Numbered from the stretch's first letter, positions 9,386 through 17,572 are shown. The stretch is DNA of 64,000 bases from an uncultured Roseburia sp. (GCA_947647505.1 CANSKO010000006.1:62001-126000); one strand, 5' to 3'. A program made the numbers and translations. The notes: generated by a model not told the origin, from the letters alone.

Positions 9386-10111
9386 ATGAGGTTACTGTTT
9401 ATTCGTCATGGAGAGCCGGATTACGAAAAGGATTCTTTAACGGAAAAGGGATTTCGGGAAGCGGAGTATCTTGCGGAGTATCTTGCGGACGTTTCGATTG
9501 ACAGGTGCTACGCGTCGCCGCTTGGCAGGGCAAAAGATACGGCCGCTCCCACGTTAAAGAGAAAAGGAATGCAGGCGCTTACCTGCGAATGGCTGCGGGA
9601 ATTTGCCGGGAAAGTCGTCAGGCCGGATAAAGGATATCCGATCAACTGCTGGGATTTTCTTCCGCAGGACTGGACGCATATAAAGGAATACTATGACAAA
9701 GACGCATGGCATCAGACAGACCTGATGCGGGAAGGCGGCGTATGTGAAGAATACGCATGGGTCACGGAATCGTTTGACCGCCTTCTGGAAGAAAACGGTT
9801 ATCGCAGAGAGGGGAATCAGTATCGCGCTATACGCGCAAATCGTGACACGCTTGCATTTTTCTGTCATTTTGCAGTGGAGTGCGTATTGCTGGGGCATCT
9901 GATCGGCGTATCTCCAATGACGCTCTGGCATGGATTTTGCGCCGCGCCCTCTTCCGTGACGACGGTCATGACGGAGGAGCGAAGAGAAGGGATTGCATCG
10001 TTTCGCATCAGCAGGTTTGGCGACGTTTCGCACCTCTATGCCAAAGGGGAAGAACCTTCTTTTTATGCGAGATATTGTGAAACGTATGACAGCGACGAGC
10101 TGCATGACTGA
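9386..10111 (+). CDS. Histidine phosphatase family protein
   Basis: A 241-aa member of the phosphoglycerate-mutase-like phosphatases. The phosphate-accepting histidine is His8 in IRHGEP, followed by SPLGRAKDTA, and the second histidine is in FFCHFAVECVLLGHL. It starts 21 bases after the NahK-like kinase with a good GGAGG site, so it is probably in the same transcript. The substrate is unknown; a sugar phosphate would fit the context but is only an inference. Confidence 0.78.
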   Translation: MRLLFIRHGEPDYEKDSLTEKGFREAEYLAEYLADVSIDRCYASPLGRAKDTAAPTLKRKGMQALTCEWLREFAGKVVRPDKGYPINCWDFLPQDWTHIKEYYDKDAWHQTDLMREGGVCEEYAWVTESFDRLLEENGYRREGNQYRAIRANRDTLAFFCHFAVECVLLGHLIGVSPMTLWHGFCAAPSSVTTVMTEERREGIASFRISRFGDVSHLYAKGEEPSFYARYCETYDSDELHD

Positions 10112-10138
10112 ATGAATCTGTGAAAACGCTTTTTCGAG

Positions 10139-10167
10139 GTATAAAATTCCTTCACTTACAGATACTA
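10139..10167 (+). promoter_or_regulatory. Sigma-G/F-like promoter of spoVT
   Basis: GTATA at 10139-10143 fits the forespore -35 pattern. GATACTA at 10161-10167 differs from the sigma-G -10 (CATnnTA) only in the first base. The 17-base gap is one shorter than the usual 18. Forespore (sigma-G) control of spoVT is known in Bacillus, which supports the call. Confidence 0.45.
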
Positions 10168-10207
10168 CTACCACACAGTAGAAAATGTAAATGGAGGAAT
10201 TTTTCAT

Positions 10208-10756
10208 ATGAAAGCAACGGGAATTGTGCGTAGAATAGACGATCTGGGGAGGGTGGTTGTGCCAAAGGAAATACGAAGGACGCTTCGGATCAGGGAAGGC
10301 GATCCATTGGAGATCTTTACGGATCGTCAGGGTGAAATTATCTTAAAAAAATATTCTCCGATCGGCGAGCTTGGACAGTTTGCGGGGCAGTATGCGGAAA
10401 GCCTTTCTCAGACGACCGGCAATCTGGTCTGCATTACGGACAGGGACCATGTGGTAGCCGTCGCGGGCAGCGGAAAAAAGGAGTACGATGGAAAGCCGCT
10501 GAGCAAGCAGATGGAAGGCATCATAGAAAACCGCGCGGATTTTGTGGCCAATCGGGAAGATGAGGGGTTTGTGAAAATTACGCTGGACGATTCCGGTGAA
10601 ATGTGCTCGCAGGCAGTCGCGACGATCATCTGCCAGGGAGACGCAATCGGAGCAGTCGTCATATCAGATAAAAATGAAAAAGCCCATATGGGAGATACGG
10701 AACATATGCTGGCCGTTACGGCAGCCGGCTTTCTGGGAAGGCAGATGGAACAATAA
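10208..10756 (+). CDS. spoVT: Stage V sporulation regulator SpoVT
   Basis: A 182-aa transcription factor. Residues 1-52 are an AbrB-type swapped-hairpin DNA-binding domain (GIVRRIDDLGRVVVPKEIRR). The rest is a GAF-like domain, as in Bacillus subtilis SpoVT (178 aa). SpoVT adjusts sigma-G-dependent gene expression in the forespore (established knowledge). The start follows TGGAGGAAT. It stands alone between a forespore-like promoter and a strong terminator. Confidence 0.93.
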   Translation: MKATGIVRRIDDLGRVVVPKEIRRTLRIREGDPLEIFTDRQGEIILKKYSPIGELGQFAGQYAESLSQTTGNLVCITDRDHVVAVAGSGKKEYDGKPLSKQMEGIIENRADFVANREDEGFVKITLDDSGEMCSQAVATIICQGDAIGAVVISDKNEKAHMGDTEHMLAVTAAGFLGRQMEQ

Positions 10757-10780
10757 TTGGGCGCATATGCGCCGCATGTC

Positions 10781-10824
10781 AAAAGGTCCGGTCCGCTGTT
10801 TACAACGGGACGGACCTTTTTGCA
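10781..10824 (+). terminator. Intrinsic terminator of spoVT
   Basis: An 11-bp stem with one mismatch (GGTCCGGTCCG at 10785-10795 against CGGGACGGACC at 10806-10816) is followed by a T-run at 10817-10821. Confidence 0.85.
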
Positions 10825-10870
10825 TTTGTCGGATGCGTTCGGATATTCGGTAATTTTAAGGAATTTTTAA

Positions 10871-10899
10871 TTGTAATTAAAGAAAGATAATGATAAGAT
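10871..10899 (+). promoter_or_regulatory. Promoter of the two-adaptor ABC operon
   Basis: TTGTAA (10871-10876) and TAAGAT (10894-10899) are 17 bp apart in an AT-rich stretch just after the spoVT terminator. Other overlapping -10 candidates exist (GATAAT at 10886-10891), so the exact start is uncertain. Confidence 0.45.
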
Positions 10900-10982
10900 G
10901 GTTACGAATGTTGAGCGATTTGTAACCGTTTTTTATCTTACGATCGGCGCTTCTGGCACGTCGGGGATAAGCAGGAGGCAAT

Positions 10983-12791
10983 ATGGGAAAGAAGAAAGTG
11001 ATGGTAATACTGGGAGCGGTTGCCGTGGCAGCGTCCGCGGCGGCCGGCATCTGGTATTTTCTTGGCAATAATAGACATGACAGCAATGACAGGGTGTACG
11101 TAGAACGTGTTGCTTCCGTTATGGGAAATATCACAGGGGCGCAGAACCGCTATTCGGGCGTGGTGCAGCCGCAGGAAACAGTAGAAGTCAATGCGGACCC
11201 CGAACGCACAGTGAAGGATGTGCTGGTAGAAACGGGCGACATGGTGGAAGTGGGCACGCCATTGTTCAATTACGATACGGAGGATTTGAATCTGGAGCTG
11301 GAGCAGGCGAAGCTCGAGCTTGAAAATCAGGATATTGAGATCAACAATTATAAGAGCCAGATTGTGGAGCTGGAAAAAGAACGGACTGCGGCCGCAGAAG
11401 CCAATAAATTTGAATATACGACGCAGATTCAGACGATACAGACGCAGATCAAGAAGGCGGAATTTGAAAAATCCAGCAAACAGCTTGAGATGGACAAGAT
11501 TCGGAAAAAGGTGGAGAATTCTCAGGTCTTAAGCAAGGCGTCCGGCATCGTCAAATCCATCAACAATGGACAGTCGTCCGAACAGGAGGCGGCGTCTGCG
11601 TTTATGACGATTTTATCAACCGGAGAATATCGGATCAAAGGAACGGCGAACGAACAGAATATCAATATGATAGCAAGCGGTTCGGAGGTCATTATACGAT
11701 CGAGAGTCGATGAAACCGTTACCTGGAGAGGGATCATTGACAGCCTGGATACGGAAGAGCCGGAAAGCTCTTCGGATGATAATATGATGTATTCGGAAGG
11801 AGAAGACAGCTCTCTGACGTCCAGCGATTACTCCTTTTTTGTATCCATGGAAGACGCGGAGGGTCTGATGCTTGGGCAGCATGTGCTGATTGAACTGGAT
11901 GAAGGGCAGACGGAGCAAAAAGAAGGCATCTGGCTTTACAGCGGCTATATCGTTTTTGAGGATGCGGATGGGGAAGGCATGGAAGGACTGGAAAACGATT
12001 CGGAGTGGCTTGAGTATGGCACGGAATGGCCGGATGAGGGACAGGATGACTGGCAGACGCCGGATTTATCGGAAGACGGCATGGAAGGCGCGGCTCTGTC
12101 AGAGGATGGCATGGACGGAGCGGATGTTTCCGAAGACGGCATACAGGCTCTGGATGCGCTGGAAGGAGATTTGCAGGCGCATGACGGAATTGACCGCAGC
12201 GAGGTGATGTCTTATGCACTGGACGATGCATATGGCGAATATGGGACAGAGGAGCCGTATGAAATGTATGGGACGCAGATGCCGCAAGAGGGCGATGTGC
12301 AGTCCGCGTATGTATGGGCGGACGATGGAAACGGCAGACTGGAAAAACGTGCCGTAGAGGTTGGCATGTATGATATGGAACAGGATAAGTACGAAATTTT
12401 ATCCGGCCTGACGGAAGAAGACCTGATCGCATGGCCGATGGAAGGACTGTATGAAGGCGTAAAAACCGTTCTGGATATGGAAGAAGTGGACTATTCTTCT
12501 GGCCTGTACAATCAGGGCGGGGATACGGAAGAGATCTGGAATGATCCCGCCTTTGACGGTATGGGCGGCGACGGTCTTTATGAGGAAAACTATGACGATG
12601 GGATGTCTGTCGATGACGGCTATGATGACGGGATGTCTGTCGATGACGGCTATGACGACGGAAGCTACGAAGAAGAGCCTTCCGGGGATGCGAATGCGGA
12701 ATCCGATACGGAAAACAGGAAGGATGCAATCGGAGAAAAGAAGGAGCCGCTGGATCTGGATGATTTTCTGCATGCGGAGGGAATTCGATGA
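10983..12791 (+). CDS. ABC exporter adaptor 1 (HlyD/MacA type) with acidic inserts
   Basis: A 602-aa membrane-fusion (periplasmic adaptor) protein. Residues 5-28 are a single membrane anchor. The following half-lipoyl domain (about 60-100), a Glu/Lys coiled coil (about 105-180), the second half-lipoyl strand and a beta-barrel match MacA/HlyD. Two extra segments are not normal for the family: about 325-438, with three 10-residue SEDG repeats, and the tail 505-602 with DDGMSVDDGY repeats. Both are very rich in Asp, Glu, Gly and Met. It is the first gene of a four-gene operon; its stop overlaps the ATPase start as ATGA. In Gram-positives such adaptors are thought to guide substrate across the wall (YknX-type, established), but the role of the acid-rich parts is unknown. 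Confidence 0.8.
   Translation: MGKKKVMVILGAVAVAASAAAGIWYFLGNNRHDSNDRVYVERVASVMGNITGAQNRYSGVVQPQETVEVNADPERTVKDVLVETGDMVEVGTPLFNYDTEDLNLELEQAKLELENQDIEINNYKSQIVELEKERTAAAEANKFEYTTQIQTIQTQIKKAEFEKSSKQLEMDKIRKKVENSQVLSKASGIVKSINNGQSSEQEAASAFMTILSTGEYRIKGTANEQNINMIASGSEVIIRSRVDETVTWRGIIDSLDTEEPESSSDDNMMYSEGEDSSLTSSDYSFFVSMEDAEGLMLGQHVLIELDEGQTEQKEGIWLYSGYIVFEDADGEGMEGLENDSEWLEYGTEWPDEGQDDWQTPDLSEDGMEGAALSEDGMDGADVSEDGIQALDALEGDLQAHDGIDRSEVMSYALDDAYGEYGTEEPYEMYGTQMPQEGDVQSAYVWADDGNGRLEKRAVEVGMYDMEQDKYEILSGLTEEDLIAWPMEGLYEGVKTVLDMEEVDYSSGLYNQGGDTEEIWNDPAFDGMGGDGLYEENYDDGMSVDDGYDDGMSVDDGYDDGSYEEEPSGDANAESDTENRKDAIGEKKEPLDLDDFLHAEGIR
12066..12155 (+). repeat. Three 30-bp in-frame repeats in adaptor 1
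   Basis: Three consecutive 30-base units (starting 12066, 12096, 12126) encode LSEDGMEGAA, LSEDGMDGAD and VSEDGIQALD. Third positions differ between units, so the repeat is old or kept for its protein sequence. Confidence 0.85.
12594..12653 (+). repeat. Two near-identical 30-bp repeats in adaptor 1
   Basis: Units 12594-12623 and 12624-12653 differ at only two bases and encode DDGMSVDDGY twice, followed by a partial third (DDGSY). The near identity points to recent duplication or slippage, so copy number may vary between strains. Confidence 0.9.
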
Positions 12792-13477
12792 TACTGGAAT
12801 TGAGGAATATATTTAAAAGCTATACTTCGGATAAGCTGACGGTTCCGGTGCTGAAAGATGTGACGCTGCATGTGGAAGAGGGCGAATATGTAGCCATCAT
12901 GGGCCCTTCCGGTTCGGGAAAGACGACGCTTATGAATATCATCGGCTGTCTGGACCGGCCGACTTCGGGAGACTTTTATCTGGCGGGCACAGATGTTTCG
13001 GCATTGAAAGACAAAGAGCTTTCCAATCTGCGTTTAAACAGCATTGGCTTTGTATTTCAGAGCTTTCATCTGATGCCGAGAGAATCCGCGCTGGAAAATG
13101 TGGCTTTGCCGTTGAGCTACGCTGGAATTCGAAAAAAAGAGCGGCGGGAACGCGCGTTAAAAGCGCTGGCAAGAGTGGGGCTTGCGGAACGCGCGCCATT
13201 TATGCCGACGCAGCTGTCCGGCGGGCAAAAGCAGCGCGTCGCGATTGCAAGGGCTATGGTGAACAATCCGAAAATTCTGCTGGCAGACGAGCCGACAGGC
13301 GCGCTGGATTCCAAATCCGGCGCGCAGATTATGGAATTGTTTCAGACGCTGAATGAAGAGGGCGTTACGATTGTTATGATTACGCATGACAGGAATATTG
13401 CAGAGCATGCAAAGCGCGTGTATCATATCATAGACGGGGAGATTTCCGAGGAAGCAGGAAGGGAGGCTGTCATATGA
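12788..13477 (+). CDS. ABC exporter ATPase, MacB/LolD type
   Basis: A 229-aa ATP-binding subunit. It has Walker A GPSGSGKTT, Q-loop VFQSFHLMP, signature LSGGQKQRVAIARA, Walker B ILLADEPTGALD and the switch MITHD. The sequence type is that of the MacB/YknY/LolD family, which drives lipoprotein, peptide or drug export rather than import. It overlaps both flanking adaptor genes by ATGA, so the three proteins are probably made in step. Confidence 0.93.
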   Translation: MILELRNIFKSYTSDKLTVPVLKDVTLHVEEGEYVAIMGPSGSGKTTLMNIIGCLDRPTSGDFYLAGTDVSALKDKELSNLRLNSIGFVFQSFHLMPRESALENVALPLSYAGIRKKERRERALKALARVGLAERAPFMPTQLSGGQKQRVAIARAMVNNPKILLADEPTGALDSKSGAQIMELFQTLNEEGVTIVMITHDRNIAEHAKRVYHIIDGEISEEAGREAVI

Positions 13478-15096
13478 AAGGCGCGAAGAAATACATCGTC
13501 CTGCTGACGGTGATTTTTGTCCTTGTCGCAGCCGCAGCCGGAGGCGTCTATGCGTATCAGAAATATCAGGAAGAGAATCTTCAGGCGGAAGTTTTATCTG
13601 TTGCAAATCTGAATATGGGCTGGTGGGGAGATCCCATGTCAAGCTCCGGTTATGTATCCGACGACTATACGCAGTCCATACATCTGGAAGATAAAACCGT
13701 GGCGGAGATCAAGGTGGAAGAAGGCGCGCCGGTCAATGCCGGAGATCCTTTGATTGTATACGATACAACGGAAATACAGATTCAGATTGATATGAAAAAA
13801 CTGGAATTGCAGGGAATCAAAAATGACATTATTCTTGCAGAAAGAGAGCTGGAGCGACTGAAAAAAATCAAACCGGTCAGCGCTGTCACGCCAGTTGCTC
13901 CGTCAACGCCCTCCGGCGGCACGACGCAGAATAAAAAGCCCGTCGTAACAAAAGAGCCTTCCGTCATTATGATGAAAGTGCCCAAAAAAGACGGCGACGC
14001 CTATAATTACATCGACGAAACGGCAAAGCCTTATGAGGGAAAAGGGACGGCGGAGAAGCCCTATCGCTTTTTGTGCACGCAGGAATGCTATGTGATGGGA
14101 TCGTATCTGAACTGGCTTGTGACGAATGAGCAGGTTGCGGCATTTGAAATCTGGAGCGGCAACAGCGTAGAAGAAGGCACGCTGCTTTCCTGCTGGACGG
14201 TCAACGGCATGAAGCAGTCTATGGTAGGAGGCAGCACAAAATGGCTTGTCGGGACGCAGGAAGAAATCGAGGAAGGCGTTACGATCGAGGAAGAAACGGA
14301 AACGGAAAGCGAGACGGAATCGGAAACGCAAAGCACGCCGTCCGCCAGTGAAACGGAATATGAAGAGGAGTATACGGCGGAGGAGCTGAAACGGGAAATT
14401 GCAGAAAAAGAAAGTGAGATCAAAGAGCTTACCATCAGCCGAAAAATTGCGCGTCTGGATTTGAAGGGAATGCAGAGGAGCAGGAAGAAGAACGTTGTAT
14501 ACGCGAATATAAACGGCGTAGTCAGAACTGTGGGCGATCCGGAGGATCCGCCGACGGACGGCTCTGCATTTATGGAGATATCGGGTGCGGCCGGCATGTA
14601 TATCAAAGGGAGCATCAGCGAGCTGATGCTGGAACAGATTGAAGTCGGACAGGAGATTTCTGCAAATTCCTGGAATACGGGACAGGTTTATACGGCGGTT
14701 ATTTCTGAGATTTCGGAATATCCGACAGACGAGCGGTCCTATGGCGAAGGCAATCCAAACGTATCGTACTATTCCTTTATGGCTTATATTGAAGATTCCG
14801 AAGGGCTTTCAAACGGAGATTATCTGGACGTATCCATTACGCCGGCCGCCTCCGGAGAAAATATGAATGCGCTGTATATTGAAAAAGCATACGTGCGCAC
14901 AGAAAACGGCAGGTCGTATGTGATGAAGGCCGGAGAAGACAACCGTCTGGTCAAACAGTACGTGGAGACGGGACGGACGATTTACGGATCTTCCGTTGAA
15001 ATAAAATCGGGCTTAAGTCTGGAAGACCGGATCGCATTTCCCTATGGCAAAACGGCAAAAGAGGGAGTAAAAGTAACGGAATCGGCAGGATTTTAA
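13474..15096 (+). CDS. ABC exporter adaptor 2 (HlyD type) with inserted domain
   Basis: A 540-aa second adaptor in the same operon, not a close copy of the first. It has an N-terminal membrane anchor (about 5-27), a half-lipoyl strand (VAEIKVEEGAPVNAGDPL), and a coiled coil broken by a Pro-rich linker. A compact extra domain of about 110 residues follows (about 155-265, with Trp, Tyr and two Cys), then a Glu/Thr/Ser run (about 275-300). The second coil, lipoyl return strand (VVYANINGVVRTVGD) and barrel complete it. I do not recognise the inserted domain. Its position at the coil tip suggests contact with substrate or wall (inference). Confidence 0.78.
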   Translation: MKGAKKYIVLLTVIFVLVAAAAGGVYAYQKYQEENLQAEVLSVANLNMGWWGDPMSSSGYVSDDYTQSIHLEDKTVAEIKVEEGAPVNAGDPLIVYDTTEIQIQIDMKKLELQGIKNDIILAERELERLKKIKPVSAVTPVAPSTPSGGTTQNKKPVVTKEPSVIMMKVPKKDGDAYNYIDETAKPYEGKGTAEKPYRFLCTQECYVMGSYLNWLVTNEQVAAFEIWSGNSVEEGTLLSCWTVNGMKQSMVGGSTKWLVGTQEEIEEGVTIEEETETESETESETQSTPSASETEYEEEYTAEELKREIAEKESEIKELTISRKIARLDLKGMQRSRKKNVVYANINGVVRTVGDPEDPPTDGSAFMEISGAAGMYIKGSISELMLEQIEVGQEISANSWNTGQVYTAVISEISEYPTDERSYGEGNPNVSYYSFMAYIEDSEGLSNGDYLDVSITPAASGENMNALYIEKAYVRTENGRSYVMKAGEDNRLVKQYVETGRTIYGSSVEIKSGLSLEDRIAFPYGKTAKEGVKVTESAGF

Positions 15097-15110
15097 CGGA
15101 AAGGGAAGTT

Positions 15111-16364
15111 ATGTTTGAAAATATTCGTCTGTCATTGAAAGGAATCTGGTCGCATAAAATGCGTTCTTTTTTGACGATGCTTGGCATTATTATCGGTATA
15201 GCCGCTATTATTGCCATTGTTTCCACGATTCAGGGTACGAATGAACAGATTAAGGAGAACCTGATCGGATCGGGAGACAATACCGTTGAAATTGCGCTGT
15301 ATCAGGGGGATTTTACGTATGAAATCGGATACGAGGGGGTGCCGCAGGGCGTTCCGGTGATCAGTAAGGAGACGTTAAAGCGAGTGCGGGAGATTGAGCA
15401 TGTGGCGGATGCCTCTTTGTATCTGTCAAGGCAGGATTACGGCGGCGTATATTATCTGAATACGATGCTTTCCGGCGGCTATGTCATCGGCGTGGATGAA
15501 AATTATTTTAACGCATGCAGCTATATTATCCAGAGAGGGCGCGGGTTTTCCGAACGGGACTATACGGAATATCGAAAAGTTGCGCTGCTGGATGAAAATT
15601 CTGCGGACGGACTGTTTCAGGGGGAAGACCCGCTGGGGAAAACAATTGAGATCAGGCAGGAACCTTACCTTGTAGTCGGGATTGTTTCCAAATCCAAGCA
15701 ATTTGAGCCGGTCATTAACAGCATCGAGGATTATTATACCTATACGCAGGATTCGACGGGAAAAGTCTATGTGCCGGATACGACCTGGCCAATTATTTAT
15801 CAGTTTGACGAGCCGCAGAATCTTGTGATCCGCGTTGACAGTACGGATCATATGACGAATGCCGGAAAAGAGAGCGCGAATATTTTAAACGGCTATTTGA
15901 GCACGAGTGACGATACGATTAAATACAAGGCGGAAGATTTACTGGAACAGGCCAAAAAAATTCAGGAGCTGAGCGAATCGACGAACAGCATGCTGATCTG
16001 GATTGCAGGGATTTCCCTGATCGTGGGCGGTATTGGCGTTATGAACATTATGCTTGTGTCCGTAACGGAACGGACGCAGGAAATCGGGCTGAAAAAAGCG
16101 ATTGGCGCGCGAAAATCCAATATTCTCGGGCAATTTCTGACAGAGGCGGCCGTGCTGACGAGCATGGGCGGGGTTTTGGGCGTTCTCTCCGGCGTGATAC
16201 TCGCGGAAGCGATTTCCCGCATCAGTGAGATGCCGGTTGCAATCAATATTCCGGCGGCGATTGGATCGGTTCTGTTTTCTATGGTGATTGGAATTGTGTT
16301 TGGCATGCTGCCGTCTTATAAGGCGGCGAATCTCGATCCGATCGAAGCGCTGCGAAGGGAGTAG
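15111..16364 (+). CDS. ABC exporter permease, MacB/FtsX type
   Basis: A 417-aa permease with the MacB layout: one N-terminal membrane helix (after MRSFLTMLGIIIGIAAI), a large outer domain (about 45-285), then three C-terminal helices of the FtsX domain beginning near ISLIVGGIGVMNIMLVSV and ending YKAANLDPIEALRRE. With the ATPase it would form a mechanotransmission exporter. Its gene is 14 bases after adaptor 2 and closes the operon. The substrate is not shown by context. Confidence 0.92.
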   Translation: MFENIRLSLKGIWSHKMRSFLTMLGIIIGIAAIIAIVSTIQGTNEQIKENLIGSGDNTVEIALYQGDFTYEIGYEGVPQGVPVISKETLKRVREIEHVADASLYLSRQDYGGVYYLNTMLSGGYVIGVDENYFNACSYIIQRGRGFSERDYTEYRKVALLDENSADGLFQGEDPLGKTIEIRQEPYLVVGIVSKSKQFEPVINSIEDYYTYTQDSTGKVYVPDTTWPIIYQFDEPQNLVIRVDSTDHMTNAGKESANILNGYLSTSDDTIKYKAEDLLEQAKKIQELSESTNSMLIWIAGISLIVGGIGVMNIMLVSVTERTQEIGLKKAIGARKSNILGQFLTEAAVLTSMGGVLGVLSGVILAEAISRISEMPVAINIPAAIGSVLFSMVIGIVFGMLPSYKAANLDPIEALRRE

Positions 16365-16436
16365 GCGTGTAGGGAGACAGAAAAATCATAGGTCAGAAGG
16401 AACGCAGACAAGGCTTTTGCAAGGCTGAAAAAGAAG

Positions 16437-16472
16437 CGCCCTCAAAACATGGAAAGTGATGTTTTGAGGGCG
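16437..16472. terminator. Bidirectional terminator between the ABC operon and tRNA-Leu(CAG)
   Basis: A 14-bp perfect stem (16437-16450 with 16459-16472) has a T-rich run on the minus-strand side (CTTCTTTTTC) and only TTTA on the plus side. It best serves the minus-strand tRNA gene and may also stop the exporter transcript. Confidence 0.75.
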
Positions 16473-16534
16473 TTTATGCAAAATATAAAAGGCGCGAAAC
16501 GAAAACAACATATGTTTCGCTTCGCACCTTCTGA

Positions 16535-16618
16535 TGCAGGAAAAGGGACTTGAACCCTCACGACATTGCTGCCACAGGCACCTGAAGCCTGCGCGTCTGC
16601 CAATTCCGCCATTCCTGC
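16535..16618 (-). tRNA. tRNA-Leu (anticodon CAG)
   Basis: Read on the minus strand, a class II tRNA of 84 nt begins GCAGGAA and ends TTCCTGC plus A. The anticodon arm CAGGC-TTCAGGT-GCCTG gives anticodon CAG (Leu, codon CUG). The long variable arm and the T-loop GGTTCAAGTCC fit tRNA-Leu. CCA is not encoded. Its own promoter lies upstream at 16665-16637. Confidence 0.95.
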
Positions 16619-16636
16619 ACAAAACTGACAAAACAT

Positions 16637-16665
16637 ATAATACCCCCTTTTTCTCCAAAAGTCAA
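16637..16665 (-). promoter_or_regulatory. Promoter of tRNA-Leu(CAG)
   Basis: On the minus strand TTGACT (16665-16660) and TATTAT (16642-16637) are exactly 17 bp apart, 19 bases before the tRNA 5' end. It points away from the tRNA-Leu(AAG) promoter. Confidence 0.8.
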
Positions 16666-16710
16666 GCTATATTTTGAAATTTTTTTAATAAAAAAATGAA
16701 GCATTTTATA

Positions 16711-16739
16711 TTGACATTCCTGTTGGAATCTGTTACTAT
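16711..16739 (+). promoter_or_regulatory. Promoter of tRNA-Leu(AAG)
   Basis: A perfect TTGACA (16711-16716), a 17-bp gap and TACTAT (16734-16739) stand about 30 bases before the tRNA. This is one of the strongest sigma-A promoters in the window. Confidence 0.85.
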
Positions 16740-16770
16740 ATAAAAGCTGTTGAACGCAGTAAATTGTTGC

Positions 16771-16854
16771 GCGGAAGTGTCGGAACTGGCAGACGAGCAA
16801 GACTAAGGATCTTGTGATGGTTACATCGTGTGGGTTCAAGTCCCATCTTCCGCA
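16771..16854 (+). tRNA. tRNA-Leu with anticodon AAG
   Basis: An 84-nt class II tRNA with acceptor arm GCGGAAG/CTTCCGC. The anticodon arm is CAAGA-CTAAGGA-TCTTG, so the anticodon is AAG at 16805-16807 (Leu, codon CUU). The T-arm has GGGTTCAAGTCCC. CCA is not encoded. A first anticodon base A is rare in bacteria outside tRNA-Arg(ACG); it is normally deaminated to inosine. The gene has its own strong promoter and terminator, so it looks functional. Confidence 0.93.
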
Positions 16855-16868
16855 TTGGGCTAAAGTGT

Positions 16869-16904
16869 GGGAAACCTTGATTTTACCAGGTTTCCCCATT
16901 TTTT
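16869..16904 (+). terminator. Terminator of tRNA-Leu(AAG)
   Basis: A 9-bp stem (GGGAAACCT at 16869-16877, AGGTTTCCC at 16888-16896) is followed by six T residues at 16899-16904. Confidence 0.85.
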
Positions 16905-16997
16905 ATTGTGAAAATAATAGGTTATGATTTCTTAGTAATAAGAAAGCGCTTTTTCATAGGCATCTGCCCACTTATCCATAGAATTCAAACGAAAGTA

Positions 16998-17006
16998 TGA
17001 TATAAT
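16998..17006 (+). promoter_or_regulatory. Extended -10 promoter of the small membrane protein
   Basis: TGATATAAT contains a perfect TATAAT (17001-17006) with TGn. No clear -35 is present. The gene starts 40 bases downstream after GAAAGGAAA. Confidence 0.5.
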
Positions 17007-17045
17007 CAAAGCGGGATTTTTACATCGACGAAAGGAAAAGAGTAT

Positions 17046-17411
17046 ATGGCAGAAACAATACTATATTTGGTAATCTCTTTTTTTGTATCACTGATTTTTG
17101 TAGCGCTTGGCATCAGGCAATATAATTCTGAAAAACCGGTATCTCTGAATACAGGTGAAAAACCACCATGCGAAGATGAATTGACAGATGTATCAGAGTG
17201 GAATCATAAGCATGGTAAAAATTTAATAATATACGGAGGCGCGCTTTTTCTAACGCTTTCTGTTTTTGTTTATTTTATTGAGAACTATGATTGCATCGTA
17301 GTGCAGATGATTTTATTTATTTTGGTAATTTTGGGAGAAATAGCCTGGCTTGTAATTCAACATAATATACTAAAAAAGAAATTAATAAAAAATAGTAACG
17401 AAAAAAATTGA
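17046..17411 (+). CDS. Small membrane protein of unknown function
   Basis: A 121-aa protein with three predicted membrane helices: about 5-25 (LVISFFVSLIFVALG), 60-80 (IIYGGALFLTLSVFVYF) and 85-105 (VQMILFILVILGEIAWLV). A hydrophilic loop between helices 1 and 2 holds EWNHKHGKN. I do not recognise the family; its size and layout recall small clostridial membrane proteins of the DUF3784 sort. It is AT-rich compared with its neighbours and lies just after a tRNA gene, next to a decayed regulator, so it may have been acquired. Confidence 0.6.
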   Translation: MAETILYLVISFFVSLIFVALGIRQYNSEKPVSLNTGEKPPCEDELTDVSEWNHKHGKNLIIYGGALFLTLSVFVYFIENYDCIVVQMILFILVILGEIAWLVIQHNILKKKLIKNSNEKN

Positions 17412-17463
17412 TTTTTTTCTGCACAAAAACTCGACAATTTTTTAATTTGTAGAATAAAAGCAT

Positions 17464-17509
17464 AAACAAGAGGTTGACAAGACTTGGAAGATCGGGGGCC
17501 TTGTTTTTT
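17464..17509 (+). terminator. Possible terminator after the small membrane protein
   Basis: AAACAAG (17464-17470) can pair with CTTGTTT (17500-17506) with a few further G-C pairs inside, followed by a T-run. The loop is long, so the call is tentative. Confidence 0.4.
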
Positions 17510-17572
17510 ATGTTCAAACGTTTTTCAAAATTGTTAAAAACAGCGTCTATAACAGGCAGTAAATGCCAATAA

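Noticed and set aside
11734-12729. 331-codon open frame on the minus strand opposite adaptor 1
   Set aside because: It is the His/Pro/Arg-rich mirror of the Asp/Glu repeats; long only because of the repeats' composition.
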